A DNA stretch of 64,000 bases, taken from positions 1 to 64,000 of the forward strand of contig JACKQL020000124.1 in NCBI GenBank assembly GCA_018296165.2, read 5' to 3'. Of the stretch, positions 10,588 through 23,174 are shown in pieces; the stretch's first letter is position 1; every line of letters starts with the position of its first letter. Position numbers and translations under genes: made by a program. A model generated the notes under the pieces. It had not been told where the DNA came from. It ran no database searches and saw only the letters and a list, made by a program, of their open reading frames with translations. The stretch is from Termitomyces sp. T153 (taxonomy: Eukaryota > Basidiomycota > Agaricomycetes > Agaricales > Lyophyllaceae).

Positions 10588-12555
10588 TTGAGCAACAAAT
10601 GAGGTGTACACCTCTGTTGCCAGGTACTAGCAGGTTCTCATGTCTGTTGCTAGAAAATGATATTGCCTTTGCTAATGCCCCTCTTTCTAAGACAGAAGAA
10701 CCTCAATGTTCTCCAGATGTACAAATACCAACTCCAGAGCCTCAGCCAAGTTCCACAATGCCAGCTAGGATCTGCTGGTGCCACCCCACCTGAGCACACC
10801 AAATGCCCCAACAGTACATAGTGGCTTCAAGCCCGTCCACCAACTCACTGCATTTTGACATGGATATCAAGACCACAGACACTCAACAAGCTCAAGAGTC
10901 ACTGTGCCCCTAGATAGCAGAGCAATGGAACTATTTTTGGACTTGGAGTTTATTAAGTGCCACAGCCTGACCATGCAGCCACTTTCCAAGCCCATTCTGG
11001 TCTTAAACATTGATAGAATGCCCAATAAAGCAGGCACTATCAGCTCTACGATTGACTTTGTTCTCTGTTATTGAAATTATGCAGAGCATGCAGTCTTTGC
11101 TGTTACCAGTTTGGGCAAGCAGGACATAATCCTTAGTTTCACATGGCTCCAGAAGCACAAGCCCCAAGTAAACTAGGCCAAGGGCAAGGTAATGATGAGC
11201 CAGGGCCCTTATAGATGCTCTGCCTGCACCACTAAGGCCAAGGAAGAATGCCATGCTCAAGTCCAAGAGTGTGCAGCCATCACATCTGCTGTGCTGATCC
11301 TTTCCCCTTTGCTGACCTAGACCTCCTGGATCCCTCACCCTTGGCATTACTTCATAGAGAGGCCCTCTACAAGGACAACTGGAGCAGCAGTGGAGCCCTG
11401 GAAGAGGAACATAGAGAGGAGTTTTGAGGCATTCTCAACCCAGAGTTCCCAGATGAAGCAGTAGAGGTGGGGGACTGAATTTATGCCACCACCTTATATT
11501 TGCTTCCTTCTATTATGGAGATTTGGGCTAGTCAGACCACATTCTAGTGATTGGCCCAGGCATTTGCTGCTAACTCTGCACTCCAGGAGTTCCAGTACAT
11601 TGTATTTCCCCACCTCCATGCATTCAAGGATGTATTCTCCAAGGCCTTCTTTGACTAGCTCCTGGAGCACAAGCAGTGCGATCATGCCATCAAATTACTC
11701 CACAACTCCACACCCTCCACCTGTAAGGTCTACCCACTAGCACCCAAGGAGCAGGATGAGCTCAACACCTTTCTGTGAGAGAACCTAGACTCCAGTTGCA
11801 TATGCCCCTCCAAATCTCTAATGGCTTCTCTAGTCTTCTTCATTAAGAAGAAAGACAGCTCACTCCAACTGGTTCAGGATTACTGGATTCTCAACACCAT
11901 GATTGTGAAGAACCACTACCCCCTCCCTCTCATCTTCAAGCTTATCAACAACTTCCAGGGTGCATGATACTTCACTAAACTGGATGTCTGGTGGAGCTAC
12001 AACAACATGTGCATCTAGAAGGGAGACAAGTGTAAGGCTGCCTTCTAGACCAACCAGGGACTGTTTAAACCTTTTGTTATGTTCTTTGGACTCACCAATA
12101 GCCCAGCCACCTTCTAGACAATGATGAACAACATCTTCCAAGACCTCATTTGCTGAAAGTGTAGTGTGCATATACCTTGACAACATCCTCATCTACACCA
12201 AAATGCTGGAAGAGCACTGCCAGATCATGTGCCTTGTCTTAGAATGTCTCTACCAGCACCAGCTCTACCTCAAACTGTAGAAGTGCAAGTTTGAACAGAC
12301 CCGGATTGAGTATCTAGGCCTGATCATCTCATATGGAATGGTGGAGATGGACCCAGTGGGTAGCGGGTGTTGCAGAATAGTGGAAGTCCAAGAACAAGAA
12401 GGAGGTGTGGGTGTTCCCTGGTTTTGTGAACTTCTACTGGAGATTCATCCAGGACTTCTTGTATTATGCCCATCTGCTATTTGACCTCACTAGGAAGGAT
12501 GTTGCATAGAGCTGAGAACCTCCAGAGCAGATGGCTTTTAGTGCTCTTAAGCACA
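10588..12555 (+). pseudogene. Chromovirus A Pol (protease and RT)
   Basis: The reading includes a retropepsin site decayed to LDSRAMELFLD (DSGA in relatives), the FAVTSLGKQDIIL stretch, RT motifs NHYPLPLI, FTKLDVWW, VMFFGLTNSPATF and the catalytic box YLDNILIYT at about 12,173-12,199, then YLGLIIS and the start of RNase H. Several frames and many TAG/TGA codons interrupt it. The frame joins LINE sequence at about 12,555. Confidence 0.75.
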
Positions 12556-13092
12556 CAAAGGATGGCTCTGCCCCTTATATAAGAAAGGGGACCAAATAAA
12601 TATAGGAAACTACAGACCAATGACAGTCTTGAACTCAGATTATAAAATACCGACAAAAGTGCTCTCCAACCAATTGGCAGAAGTTGCTCCATCATTGATA
12701 CACCTAGACTAGGCTGGCTTCATGAAAGGCAGATGAATCAAAGACCAAATGGAACTAGCAAACATGGTCCTAGAATGGGTAGATGCAAATGAGGTCAATG
12801 GAATAATTGTGTGCCTAGATCAGGAAAAGGCATACAATAAGATACTACACAGTTTTCTATGGGAGACCCTGGAAAAGTTGGAGCTCCTGGGCCCCTTCAT
12901 AAAGTTGATCAAATCACTATATACAAGAGCAGAAACAATTGTAATACTCAACATCAACAGAGAGAATAGTATCCCCTTCTTGATAAACTGAGGAGTGAGA
13001 CAAGGGGGCCCATTCTCATGCCTACTCTTCAATCTGGCAATCAAATCATTGGCACAAATGCTAAGGCAGGGAAGGTGGGACCCAAATGGAGT
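12556..13092 (+). pseudogene. LINE ORF2, reverse transcriptase part
   Basis: The reading resumes with GWLCPLYKKGDQ (12,560-12,595), NYRPMTVLNSDYK, VCLDQEKAYNKI (about 12,810-12,845) and GVRQGGPFSCLLFNLAI (about 12,992-13,042). These are RT motifs 1-4 of LINE elements. The D-E replacement at the A motif (LDQEKAY) is usual for this LINE group. The catalytic FADD box and everything after it are missing: at about 13,092 the sequence changes to the CC repeat family. Confidence 0.8.
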
Positions 13093-13426
13093 CAATAGAG
13101 GGAGGGGGCTCCAGTGTCTTGCAACAAGAGGAAGTGGAGGGCCTCCCCACTGCCAACAGCAGGGCCCAGCAAGCAGCCATGAGGCCAGGAGTTGATAGCA
13201 GGGCCCCCTAGGCCCCATGTGTACTCCTCTGGCTTGAGGGTGCTGATGGGGCACCCATCAAACTCTTCTGAGCCTGCACCTTTAATTATCAAGACATTCC
13301 TCCATCACCAGGTGGAAGGGCTGTTGAGAATGCTGATGACATGAGAGGGGGAGCTCTAAAGGGCAGAGGAGGATTGGAACATAGCATGGAGGGAGAGGGA
13401 TGTGTTGCAGCAGAATCAGTACACAG
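13093..13426 (+). repeat. CC repeat family, copy 1 (left part)
   Basis: This sequence matches 35,500-35,760 and 47,780-48,010: the shared stretch includes AGGGCCCAGCAAGC, the GGGCCCC runs and the later coiled-coil coding start. It is cut at 13,426 by the 5-bp target duplication of copia-2 and continues at 18,478. Confidence 0.75.
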
Positions 13427-13753
13427 TGTTAAGCTGGACCCCCAGTACATGCTACTTCATATAAATTACTCTCTTCATAATTTTTGTATGTTATGCCACC
13501 CCATCACATGATCATTTCTTTGTTTGCTATACTTTACATAAAACCTTGTTTTACTGTCTGTACATATCCAGAGTACACAAAACACATGTCCCTTAGTCGT
13601 CTCAATTACTTTGTTGTGACTCTGAAGGTATGTTGAACACTTCTCATACTGCATTACTTACTTTCCTGTAGATCTTACTTTATATCTTTGTCTACAGGTA
13701 CATAATTCAGTTGTCTCAATTACTTTGTCATGACTCTGAAGGTCTTGTCTACA
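13427..13753 (+). repeat. 5' LTR of copia-2
   Basis: 327 bases, TG to CA ends. Internal duplicated motifs (TCTCAATTACTTTGT..GACTCTGA, twice) are shared with the 3' LTR. The leader just after it starts GGTTATTGGCTCC, similar to the copia-1 leader, and may include the primer site. Confidence 0.9.
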
Positions 13754-13880
13754 GGTTATTGGCTCCATTTTTGCCTCCTGTGCACAACATAGATTTTATT
13801 GCCATGACACCACTGCCATACTACCAATGACTCCTACAGATTAAAACCACCCACTTCACTGCCCAAACTTACTCACAAAA

Positions 13881-16800
13881 ATGACCACACAAAATTCAAA
13901 TGGACCACCCACTTTCCTAGACAAGTTGCAGTTTGATGGAACAAATTTGTCCACTTCAAATCCCAAGTCCTAATTGCTGCACATGTGCATGGAGTGAAGG
14001 GATACCTCAAAGGGACCATCCCATGACTAGAGGTTGATGTTAAGCCAACTACAAAGGCAGAGGATGATTCTGACAGTGCCACCCCCACCCCCTGGACCTC
14101 ACAAAACCCATCTGAGGATGAGTGGAACTTGCATGATGCTTGGACTCTGGGACTGGTTGTATACAACTGTAAAAACCCAGTAGGACTGGGTCACAAAATG
14201 GACAGCACTGTGGCACAAGCTTGGAGCTCACTTACCAAGGCATATGGCATTGTATCTGACTTAGCTGCAATGGGAGCTGAAAATGACCTTTGCACCACAA
14301 AGTTTGCTGATGGAGCAGATTTCCCCACACACATTGCTGACCTCCAGACAAAATGGAGTGAGGCCACAGAAAAGGGGGCTGAAGTCTCAGACTCCACCTC
14401 CTGGTCCATTGTTATGATGTTGCTCCCAGAATCCTGGAATACAGTTGTAGCAAGCATGTACTCCACAAGAACCTCTGTGGACCTCATTTCAGGACTCCTA
14501 CTTCACTGGAAACAATTAAAAATGCAGAAGCCATTGACACCATCAGTGACAGTGCTCCAAGCAAACACTAAAAGCCCCAGGTAAAAGTTAGTTTGTACAA
14601 ATCCAAACTGCTAATGCATGGGACACACTGCCAAAAATTGCTACTGGCAAGGAGGAGGCAAGGAGGGACATTTCCTAGCTAATTTCCACAACAGGAAGGA
14701 AGCACTGGCTAAGCTCACTGCATCTCAAGCAAACAAGCAACAAACACCTACAGCAAACCTTGCAAACACCACACCAGCCCTTGACACACCCAAAGCTATT
14801 GGCCCACAAAATCTAGAACAAGATGTAGTCATAGAGGCCTTGTCAGACCCAGCAATGGCCCTAGCAATTGGACATGCCTCCATCCCAACTTTTGCTGACT
14901 TGGGTGTGAGCAAGCATTGTTTTGTGAGGAGAGACACATTCACAGAGTACATGCCATATGACACTCTAAGAAAGGGGCTTGCTGCAGCTAAGGGTGCCAC
15001 TTCCTGCATTGTGGGATAGGGTACAGTGTGCAAGGTGGTCAAAACAAACCAAGGAAAGGCCAAACTACTATTTAAAAATGCTCTCCATACCCCAGATTTA
15101 TCCACAAACCTCATCTCAATTGGGAAACTCAATCTTACAGGGTTCTCAATTGTGTTTGCAAAAGGAAAGGTGGTTTTTTGTGACCCAAATGGGAGGGAAG
15201 TGTTCATTGGCAACAGCACAAATGGCATGTATTTGCTCAATATTCTGGAGGCCATTGCCACCCCAACAGCTATGGTAGCCTCACCTATTAAGGCCCCAGT
15301 GGACCTTGATGGATGGCATTGCCATTTTGGGCATGCTGGAGTCCACACTATTTGGACTACAGTAAGAAACAACTGGGTAGATGACCTCACCATAAAAGGA
15401 AATCTTGAAGTCAAAGGGTTGTGTGAAGACTGTATTTATGGAAAACATACTTTGCAACCTTATGATGGTGAGCAGGATATTGAGGAACACCCAAATGATT
15501 GCATGTACTTTGACCTGTGGGGACTGGCATCAACCAAGTCAATGGGTGGTGCATTGTACATGATGCTAGGTGCTGATAGACATACCTTGAGCCTGGCAGG
15601 ATATTTCCTCACTCATAAGGATGCTGACTCTACCCTCAAAGTTTTTGCTGCATACCACAAAGAATCTGAATGTCAAACAGAACAAAAATTGCTCATAGTG
15701 AGAGTTGATGCAGGGCATGAGTGGCTGAATGAGAAGTGGGAAGAATACTGCATGGAACACAGCATAGTGCTAGAGCCTGTGGTACTCTATGCCCACTCCC
15801 AAAATGGGTTTATCAAGAGAGCAATCTGCATGATGATAGAGGGAGTGAGATGCTTACTGGCAGAGAGTGGTCTCCTAAAGGATATGTGGGCTAAAGCTGC
15901 TGCAACACAAATCTGCACCAGGAACCAACTTCCCTCATTATGATCCAATGGTATACCTGAGTGTGTGTGGACAGTAAAGAGGATCAGTGTTGCTCACCTG
16001 CACCCCTTCAGATCAATTGCTTTTGCTAAAGTGCCTGAGGAACTAATAAAGTCAAAACTTGACCCACACTCAGTCAAGTACACCATAGTGGGTTATGCCT
16101 CAGGCATTGGCAGCTACAGACTTCTTGACCAGGCCATGAGGAACATAGTTACTTCCCATGATGTGATCCTTGATGAACAATCAGGTCACAGATCTCTCAC
16201 AGCTATTGAGGAAGCTGATGACTTACTAGCTGCTGTCACACTCTCTCCCACACCCTCAAAGACTCCAGGACTCCTTACACCATGACAGCCCATTTCCCCT
16301 CACATCTGTGGGGGTGTACCCCTTCATCCTTCTAGGATGCAAGTTGCTGAGTCTGATATGACCATAGAACCTGCCACCAAATTGTCAGAGACACCACAGC
16401 CCAATACTGCTGCCATATCAAACTCACCTGCACCTGATGCCATCATCCTCTGTCACTTGAATAGACTGCAAGGAGTGCCTGCACCTGACTTACCAACATC
16501 ATACTTGGCACACGATGCCTATGCATTCCTTGCACTTCTGTCAAAAGCAGATGTGGATAATGATGACTACATACTCAAAAGCTACAAGGAAGCAATGTGT
16601 TGCCCCAACTCATGGCTACTAGCTATCCAGCAAGAGTTACAGGTCATGGAGAAGTGGAAAGTATGGAAGGCAGTACCAGAGTCAGAGATCTCTGCAGGAA
16701 AGAAGGTCATGGGCTGCCAGTGGGTATTTGCAAATAAGTACAATGTGGAGGGGAATATTGTAAGAGAAGGATGGCTAGACTCATAGCTAAGGGGTACTCA

Positions 16801-18105
16801 CAGGTGGTAGGTGAAGACTATGACAAAACATATGCAGCTGTCATCAGACTTGAATCACTCCATATCTCAATTGCAATTGCAGTATTACTTAACCTTGAAA
16901 TCTGGCAGATCAATTTTGTAGCAGTATACCTGAACAGCATTCCTGAGTTCCAAGTATACATGGACATACCAGAAGGTGCTCCAGGGAGGGAGGGAATGAA
17001 GGCTGAGCTTCTGAAGACTCTGTATGGTATAATGAAGGGAGGGAGGAATTGATTTTGGACACTAAATGCTGCATATAAAAATCTAGACTATTCTGTCTAA
17101 CAAGCTGACCCTTGCATACAAACAAGAGTGAAAAATGGCAAGCACATAATCACTAATACCTTCAATGACAATGTTTTTGGATTGTCAACTACTCAAGAGG
17201 GAGCTACCAAGGCTAAGCACAAACTAGCAGAGATCTACAAGGTCAAGGGCCTTAGAAACCCATCCTTTATCCTTGGTATGGCGATTGAAAGGGATCAGAC
17301 AACAAGGGCTATATCATTGTCACAACAGATGTATCTAAGGTGGATACTCAAGCATTTTGGAATGACAGACAGCAACCCCTGTAGCACACTCCTACCAATA
17401 GGCATCTGCCTGACTGAATCTATGGGATCACAGACAGAAGCCAATTGTCTGTTCATGACTAACAAACCATATAGAGAGGTGTTGGGCTTTCTGATGTGGG
17501 CACAAGTTGTGACTTGTCCAGACTTATCATTTGCCATAGGCCTCTTACCCCATTTCCAGTCCAACCCTGGCTCTGTGCACTGGAACACTTTGGTCCATGT
17601 GCTTGGGTATGTGAAGGGGACTCTGGACTACAAGCTCACCTAAACTAAGGAGCTCAGAAATGACCTAAAGCCCATTAGCTATGTGGATGTGGATTACAGG
17701 GGAGATCTTGACACATGCTGTTCCACCTCCAGATATGTCTTTATGATGGCTAGAGGGGCTGGGTCTTGGAGCTCAAAACATCAAGCTACTATAGCACTCA
17801 GTACTACTGAGGCTGAGTATATGGCCTTGATGTGCAGTGCCCAACAAGCCCTCTGGATGTACAATTTCCTGGCCAAAGTCAATCTACCCCAGCCACTTCC
17901 TGCTGCCATCCATGCTAACAACCATTCATCTATTGCCCTCACAGAATCTACAAAAGGACACTCTTGGGCCAAACACATTAACATTAGGCACCATTACATC
18001 TGCAAATGGGTACATGAAGGAGATATCCAGATTATACCTATACCCTCTGCTGAAAATGTCATTGACCTCTTCACAAAGCCACTTTTCCAGTCTACCCATG
18101 ACTAG
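13881..18105 (+). pseudogene. Copia-2 Gag-Pol polyprotein
   Basis: Nearly the whole polyprotein can be followed. An early frameshift lies near 13,945. One frame then covers 14,129-16,786 with stops near 14,582, 15,017, 15,941 and 16,283. A frameshift at about 16,770 leads to a second frame to 18,105. Domains in order: UBN2-like Gag, a degenerate zinc knuckle (MGHTAKNC), protease DLGVS (DSGxS expected), HHCC integrase (WHCHFGH..CEDC) with core FDLWG and RVDAGHE, RT (RLIAKGYSQVVGEDY; catalytic box now FNDNVFGL instead of Y-V-D-D), and RNase H (STTEAEYMAL..HANNHSSIAL..HINIRHHYI). The enzyme is inactive. Confidence 0.9.
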
Positions 18106-18115
18106 TAAAATGATG

Positions 18116-18132
18116 CTGGTTGTCCAGGGGAG
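18116..18132 (+). other. Polypurine tract of copia-2
   Basis: The purine-rich CCAGGGGAG segment lies directly before the TGTTAAG start of the 3' LTR, the expected place for plus-strand priming. Confidence 0.6.
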
Positions 18133-18477
18133 TGTTAAGCTGGACCCCTAGTATGTGCTACTTCATATAAATTACTCTCTTCATAATTTTCCTATGTTAT
18201 GCCACCCTATTACATGATCATTTCTTTGTTTGCTATACTTTACATAAAACCTTATTTTACTGTCCATACATATCCAGAGTACACAAACACATGCCCCTCA
18301 GTTGTCTCAATTACTTTGTCATGACTCTGAGGGTACATTGACTTATTACACTTCTCATACTTTGTTACTTACTATCCTGTAGATCTTACTTTATATCTTT
18401 GTCTACAGGTACATAATTTAGTCATTTCAATTACTTTGTTGTAACTCTGAGGATCTTACTTTATATCTTTGTCTACA
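18133..18477 (+). repeat. 3' LTR of copia-2
   Basis: 345 bases. It matches the 5' LTR throughout, with an extra short segment near 18,345 and near its end. Several differences are TG in one copy and CA in the other, for example TGTTGTGACTCTGA against TGTCATGACTCTGA. Confidence 0.9.
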
Positions 18478-19045
18478 CACAGTGGTGCAGATGGCTATGG
18501 TAAGGATATTGAAGGTGTGGGGTTTGTGACAATGTCTGACACAGTTGGAGGCACAGTCTGTAGAAGAGGCAGAGGAACCGTGGTGTCTGTTGGAAGGGGG
18601 TCTGTCATAGGTGGAGGTGGAGGCTGGGAGGCAGTGGGAGGAGTGGTTGGTAAGCAAGGCAGCCTCAGGGCATGCAGGGGTCCTGTATAACTGTCTTTTC
18701 CTTCCCTCTGGACTTTTGCTAACAGGTTTGAGGCAGGTTAGGTCCAGAAGCACTAAGTCCTTATGGATGGGGCCTCTGCCATGTTTGCATCAATCTAGAA
18801 CAGGTTGGTGCAGATGCCCAGGGACCACTCTCTGGAGCTAGGTCAGGGGGTGGTGAGGATGAGGCAGCTGCTGGTGGAGCACCAGTGGTGCAATATGGTG
18901 GCCTCAGGGTTGTGGTGGGAGGTGGTGGCAGATGCAGGGGAGGAACTGCCTGGAGTTGTGGAGGTACTGACCATAGTGAGGGTATGGATGGAGGTGGATC
19001 TGGGGATTGGGGAAATGGGGAGGGGGCTCTGGAGGGGGTGAGGTG
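18478..19045 (+). repeat. CC repeat family, copy 1 (right part)
   Basis: The sequence continues CC copy 1 after copia-2. It aligns with 48,145-48,620 plus 54,978-55,105 of copy 3 (GTGGGAGGTGGTGGCAG, GGATGGAGGTGGATCTGG). It includes the part encoding the second half of the coiled coil, and ends in G-rich low-complexity sequence. Confidence 0.7.
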
Positions 19046-19311
19046 GTGAGGTGGTGGTTGAGTTCTGATTTCTTGCTATCTCATGCTTCTATTGTTCTCT
19101 TCTTGTACAATCTTGTACTTGTAGAGTATTCATACTGAATTCATGTTTTGATTTGGACTTTTAGTGGGAATTATCAAGTTTTTCAGATTATGTGAGGGAA
19201 AGTAGAGAATAAAACATGCTGGGGTTACTTGTAGGAGTTGAATCCCTAGTAAATCCAGAGGCAGGAGTTATGCCCACTAATGCCATCTGTGTCAACTAGT
19301 CCTGGGTTGCC
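19046..19311. other. AT-rich spacer before element B
   Basis: No coding signal seen. It may be the 3' flank of CC copy 1. Confidence 0.3.
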
Positions 19312-19671
19312 TGTCAGAGGACTTTCATTTCCAACCTCCAACTTCCATTTCCAACCTTCATGGCAATCTCTGCAGCTTATTCCAGACCTGCAGAAATCTC
19401 TGGAGACCCTTGGAACTCTATGTGGTTCCTTGTTGAGCACTTCCTCAGGGTTAGGGCTAGCTCTGGCCTTCTGTACAGTTGTTCACATGCCTCTGCTGCC
19501 TGCTAATGTGCCATACTGAGCAGCAGGAATCCTCAGACTTGTTCTCTTTGGATTCCTCTCTGCTAGGTGATTAGTTACTATTTGTATTGTCAGTTACCTT
19601 GCTGAATATACTTTGGATTTCTCTCTGCTAGCTGTGTGATTGAGCCACTGCTCCTGGAGGTTGCCCTTACA
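19312..19671 (+). repeat. 5' LTR of chromovirus B
   Basis: 360 bases, TGTCAGAGG to CCCTTACA. A TTCCAACTTCCATTTCCAACC duplication lies near the start. Confidence 0.9.
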
Positions 19672-19777
19672 GCAGAACAAGTCTACAACTCTGGTCTGGA
19701 AGCCCCCATAGCCCACAAGAAACCTCCAAGCCCCTATCTATTGCTTTCCAACCAGACTTAAGCACTTGCAGAATTCT

Positions 19778-20995
19778 ATGTCTCTGCTTGCCAATCCAGA
19801 CACTCCTCCAGAGGCTCTGGCCCCTCAGGACAAAGCCTGGACCTGCCTGCTACACCAAAAGAACCAGGTGCAACTGACTCAATTGTCCCTCACCCATCAC
19901 ACAACCAGACTCTCTACTCTCTGTCAGGCTACCAATCATATCTTTCAATTCCTCCAGGTGCTGCTAGAGTGCCTGCTCCCTATCTCTGCACCACCACCAG
20001 TGGTGGAACCACTCCTCCAGAGCTCCAATAACTCTCCAACCACAGATCTCACATCCTGTGCTCCCCAATGCATATGATGGTGTTTGCTCTGGTGGGGAGC
20101 ACTTCCTCCAGTCATGTCTCACCTGAATCCACCTCAGCAGAGATGCCTTCAACTCCAATGCATTGGGATAGCTTGGGTACTGTCATATATGAACACTGGA
20201 CAAGCCTCCTCCTACATGGTATGAGTGTTCCACCACCATAGAGGTGTTGGAAGCTTTGCAGATTGGGCCATCTTTGAAAAAGACTTCTGAGCAGAGTTTT
20301 TTCCAATCAACCCTGCCAAAACTGCCACTTTAGCACTATGTGACAGAAAGCAGTATGGGCAAGGGAAGCAATTGCTGGACAAGTACACCAACTCCTTCTG
20401 GGCATTAGTTGAGCAAGCTGCCTACTCTGATGGTCTTCAACTGTGCCTCATGTTTAGGGAGGGTCTGCACCCCATACTGATAGAGCACATTGACAACCTG
20501 GCTGAGGGCTGCCCAGATGAGAAAAGGATCACCTCTTAATACAAGATGGCCTGGGATTAGTGACAGCTCATGGAGATCTGATGGAAGCTCTGCTGCTTGC
20601 ACTCAATGCAATGCCCTGCTCTATTTGCCAGTCTCTGATACCCTACTCCTGCACTCCCAGCTCCTGCCCCTTCTCCAGCTATCCTTACACTGTGCCCCTT
20701 GCCACCAGGCATTCCCATGGATGTAGATGCAGCCTAACAGCATTGCCCTATGCTGCTACTGTGTTGGGGATGTAAGAAACTGAGGCACTTTGCACAACAC
20801 TGCCTGTTGGGTCTAAAGGTGCACTACCTCTCTATGGTGGAGCAAGAAGAGCTTCTCCTGCAACTGTTGGCTGCAAAGGATGCTGCTGGAGCTATGTCAC
20901 TGGACAAGCTGTCACTAGAGTTGACCCTGGAGGAGGGAGGAGATTGGCACTTGTGCACCCCCCCTCCCTCTCCAGGGCTAGAGGAGGATTTTTAG
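19778..20995 (+). pseudogene. Chromovirus B Gag
   Basis: Gag starts at the ATG at 19778 (MSLLANPDTPPEALAP) and ends at the TAG at 20993-20995 after the acidic LEEDF end shared with elements A and C. It has the Gag core and a zinc knuckle (CWGCKKLRHFAQHC, near 20,760-20,800). It is interrupted by several stops and frame changes between 20,070 and 20,620. Confidence 0.8.
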
Positions 20996-23163
20996 TCAAG
21001 CAATGGATAAGGTGTATGCCTCCATTGCTGGGTACTAACTGGTTCTCATGTCTGTTGTTAGAGAATGAAATTACTCTTCCTGATGTCAATCATTCTAAGA
21101 CAGAAGAACCTCAATTTTCCCCTCCAGATGTACAAACACCAACTCTGGAGTCCAAGCCCAGCCCCCTGACACTAGCTAGGCTCTGCTGGCACTGCTCCAG
21201 TAGTACATAGTGGCCTTAAGCCTGTCTGCCAACTCACTGTGCCTTGACATAGAAATTGAGACCATGAACACCCAGCAAATCTGCAGAGTTACTGCCCTCC
21301 TAGACAGCAGAGCAATGGAACTATCTGTAGACTCAGAGTTTGTGAAGTGCCATGGCCTGACCATGCAGCTACTTCCCCAACCCATTCTGATGTTCAACAT
21401 TGACAGGATGCCCAACAAAGTGAGTGCCATCAGCTCTATAGTAGATCTTGTTCTTGGCTATCAGAATCATGCCAAGCACATAGTCTTTGCTGTCACCAGT
21501 TTAGGCAAGCAGGACATGATCCTCAGTTTTACATGGCTTTGGGTGCACAATCCCAAGATAGATTGGGCCCAGAGCAAGGTAACCATGAGCTGGTTCCTTT
21601 GGAGGTGCTCCATCTGCACCACTGAGGTCAGAGAAGAGCACTAGGCTAAAGTTTGAGAACATGCAGCTATCTGGGCATGCCAAATCAGCCATCTCCTCTT
21701 TGCAGATCTAGACCTTCTGGACCCCCCACCCCTAGCATTCCCTCATAGAGAGGCCCTCTATAAGGACAACTAGAGCAGATGTGGGGCTCTGGAGGAGGAA
21801 CTAGGAGGGGAGTTTGGAGGCATCTGCATTTCAGAGCTCCCAGATGAGGCAGTAGCCAACAGCTTCAACTTTTTCACTGGGGCTGTTCTATCACAACAAT
21901 CTCTGAGAGATGGGAAGTGGCATTGCTAGCCATCATCTGGTCCTTTGAAGAGTGGCATCATTTTCTGGAGGGTATGTAGCATAAGTGTGAGATTTGGACC
22001 AATCACAAGAACCTTGAATACTGTTGGATGGCTAAAAAACTCAACTGCCAACAGACCCAGTAGTCCCTCTATCTAGCCAACTGCAAATGAGCACACTTCA
22101 TTTCCACTCACACTACTTGCTCTGCCATGGATGCCACAAACTTGTACCAAAAAAATGTCTGGAAGCTCCACAGCCTCTCCAATGCCTATGTAGCCAACTG
22201 CAGGCCACAATTTGTAGTGGACTTCACCAGAGAGCTCTACCAACTACTTGGCATGAAACTGCACACCTCCACTGCCTACTACCTGCAGTCCAAGGGCCAG
22301 ACCAAATGCATGAATCAGGAGCTTGAGCAGTATCTCCACCTCTTGTGCAATGAGAATCAGGACAACTAGGACAAACTCCTCCTCAATGCTGAGTTCCAGT
22401 ACAACTACCATGTTCATGCAGCCACCCAGTTTTTGCCCTTCTTTCTGGACACTGGATATCACCTGCACATTGGCTTTTGCACATTGGCTTTGAACTCTGG
22501 CTCCAGCCATTGGAGAATGAAGCAGTGAACAAGTTTGTGGACTGGATGAAGAGATTGCAGGAGGAAGTCTGAGCAGCTCTGGCAAAGGCAAAGGATGACA
22601 TGGCACAGTATTACAACTGTGGAAGAACCCCAGCACTCAAGTACCAGCTAGGGGATTGGGTCTACCTGGATGCCTCCACCATTACAACTGCCCAACCATC
22701 AAAAAAGCTCTTGCACCACCAGTCAGAACCCTTCATGGTAGAATGGCAGGTTAGGCCACTAGCCTATCAACTCCAACTCCCCATGGAAATGTACTAGCTC
22801 CACCCAGTGTTCAACATAGTCAAGCTAATGCCAGCTCCAAAGAACCCTATTCTGGGGCAATGCCCAGCACTCCTGCCACCTCCAGTGGTGGTCAATAGCA
22901 GTGAGGAGTATGAGGTGGAGGAAGTCCTGAACAGTCATCTGTTCTGATGACAGTTACAATACAAGGTGAAGTGGAAAGGTCACAGAATTGAGGACATCTC
23001 CTGTGAACTGCAGAAGAACATGTGCACACTGGAGCTGATTAGGGAGTTCCACCAGAGGCACCCAGACATGCTGCAAGCCATCTAAGGAATCTACCCCATC
23101 TCACTAGTGGACCAGGCAATCCAGAACTTCTTTTACCCCACACATCAAGATACTGCACACTAG
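20996..23163 (+). pseudogene. Chromovirus B Pol, RT deleted
   Basis: Protease (LLDSRAMELSVDSEF at about 21,298-21,342, with the Gly lost) and the ILSFTWLWVHNPKIDWAQ stretch are present, then sequence jumps near 21,850 to RNase H (TGAVLSQQSL, WTNHKNLEY). Integrase follows (QFVVDFTRELYQLLG, NQELEQYLHL) and a chromodomain (EYEVEEVLNSHLF..YKVKWKGHRIEDIS, about 22,905-23,010). As in element C, the frame seems to have ended at the TAG inside the polypurine tract (23161-23163). The DD(35)E aspartate region reads VANCRPQF where C has VSDWGPQF, so the integrase is dead. Confidence 0.85.
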
Positions 23164-23174
23164 AGGGGGAGTGA
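23161..23174 (+). other. Polypurine tract of chromovirus B
   Basis: TAGAGGGGGAGTGA directly precedes the 3' LTR. The same tract in reverse complement precedes the 3' LTR of element C. Confidence 0.85.

Larger units (their letters stand above)
8895..12555 (+). mobile_element. Ty3/gypsy chromovirus A, 3'-truncated
   Basis: The element starts with a 363-base 5' LTR and runs through gag, protease and RT into early RNase H, where it stops at about 12,555 and LINE sequence resumes. Integrase, chromodomain and 3' LTR are absent. Gag and pol are the same family as elements B, C and F in this window, judged from the shared Gag opening (NPDTP..AP.PQDKAW), zinc knuckle and protease. Confidence 0.85.
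13427..18477 (+). mobile_element. Complete Ty1/copia retrotransposon (copia-2)
   Basis: Two LTRs (13427-13753 and 18133-18477), each starting TGTTAAGCTGGACCCC and ending GTCTACA, flank a copia polyprotein. The 5-bp target duplication CACAG lies at 13422-13426 and 18478-18482. The element sits inside the CC repeat family, whose sequence continues across the site. The LTRs differ mainly by transitions and a few small indels, so the insertion is old. Confidence 0.95.

Noticed and set aside
14725..15414. 229-codon minus-strand open frame
   Set aside because: It lies antisense to copia-2 protease and integrase coding sequence; loss of CpG and low stop density on the opposite strand explain it.
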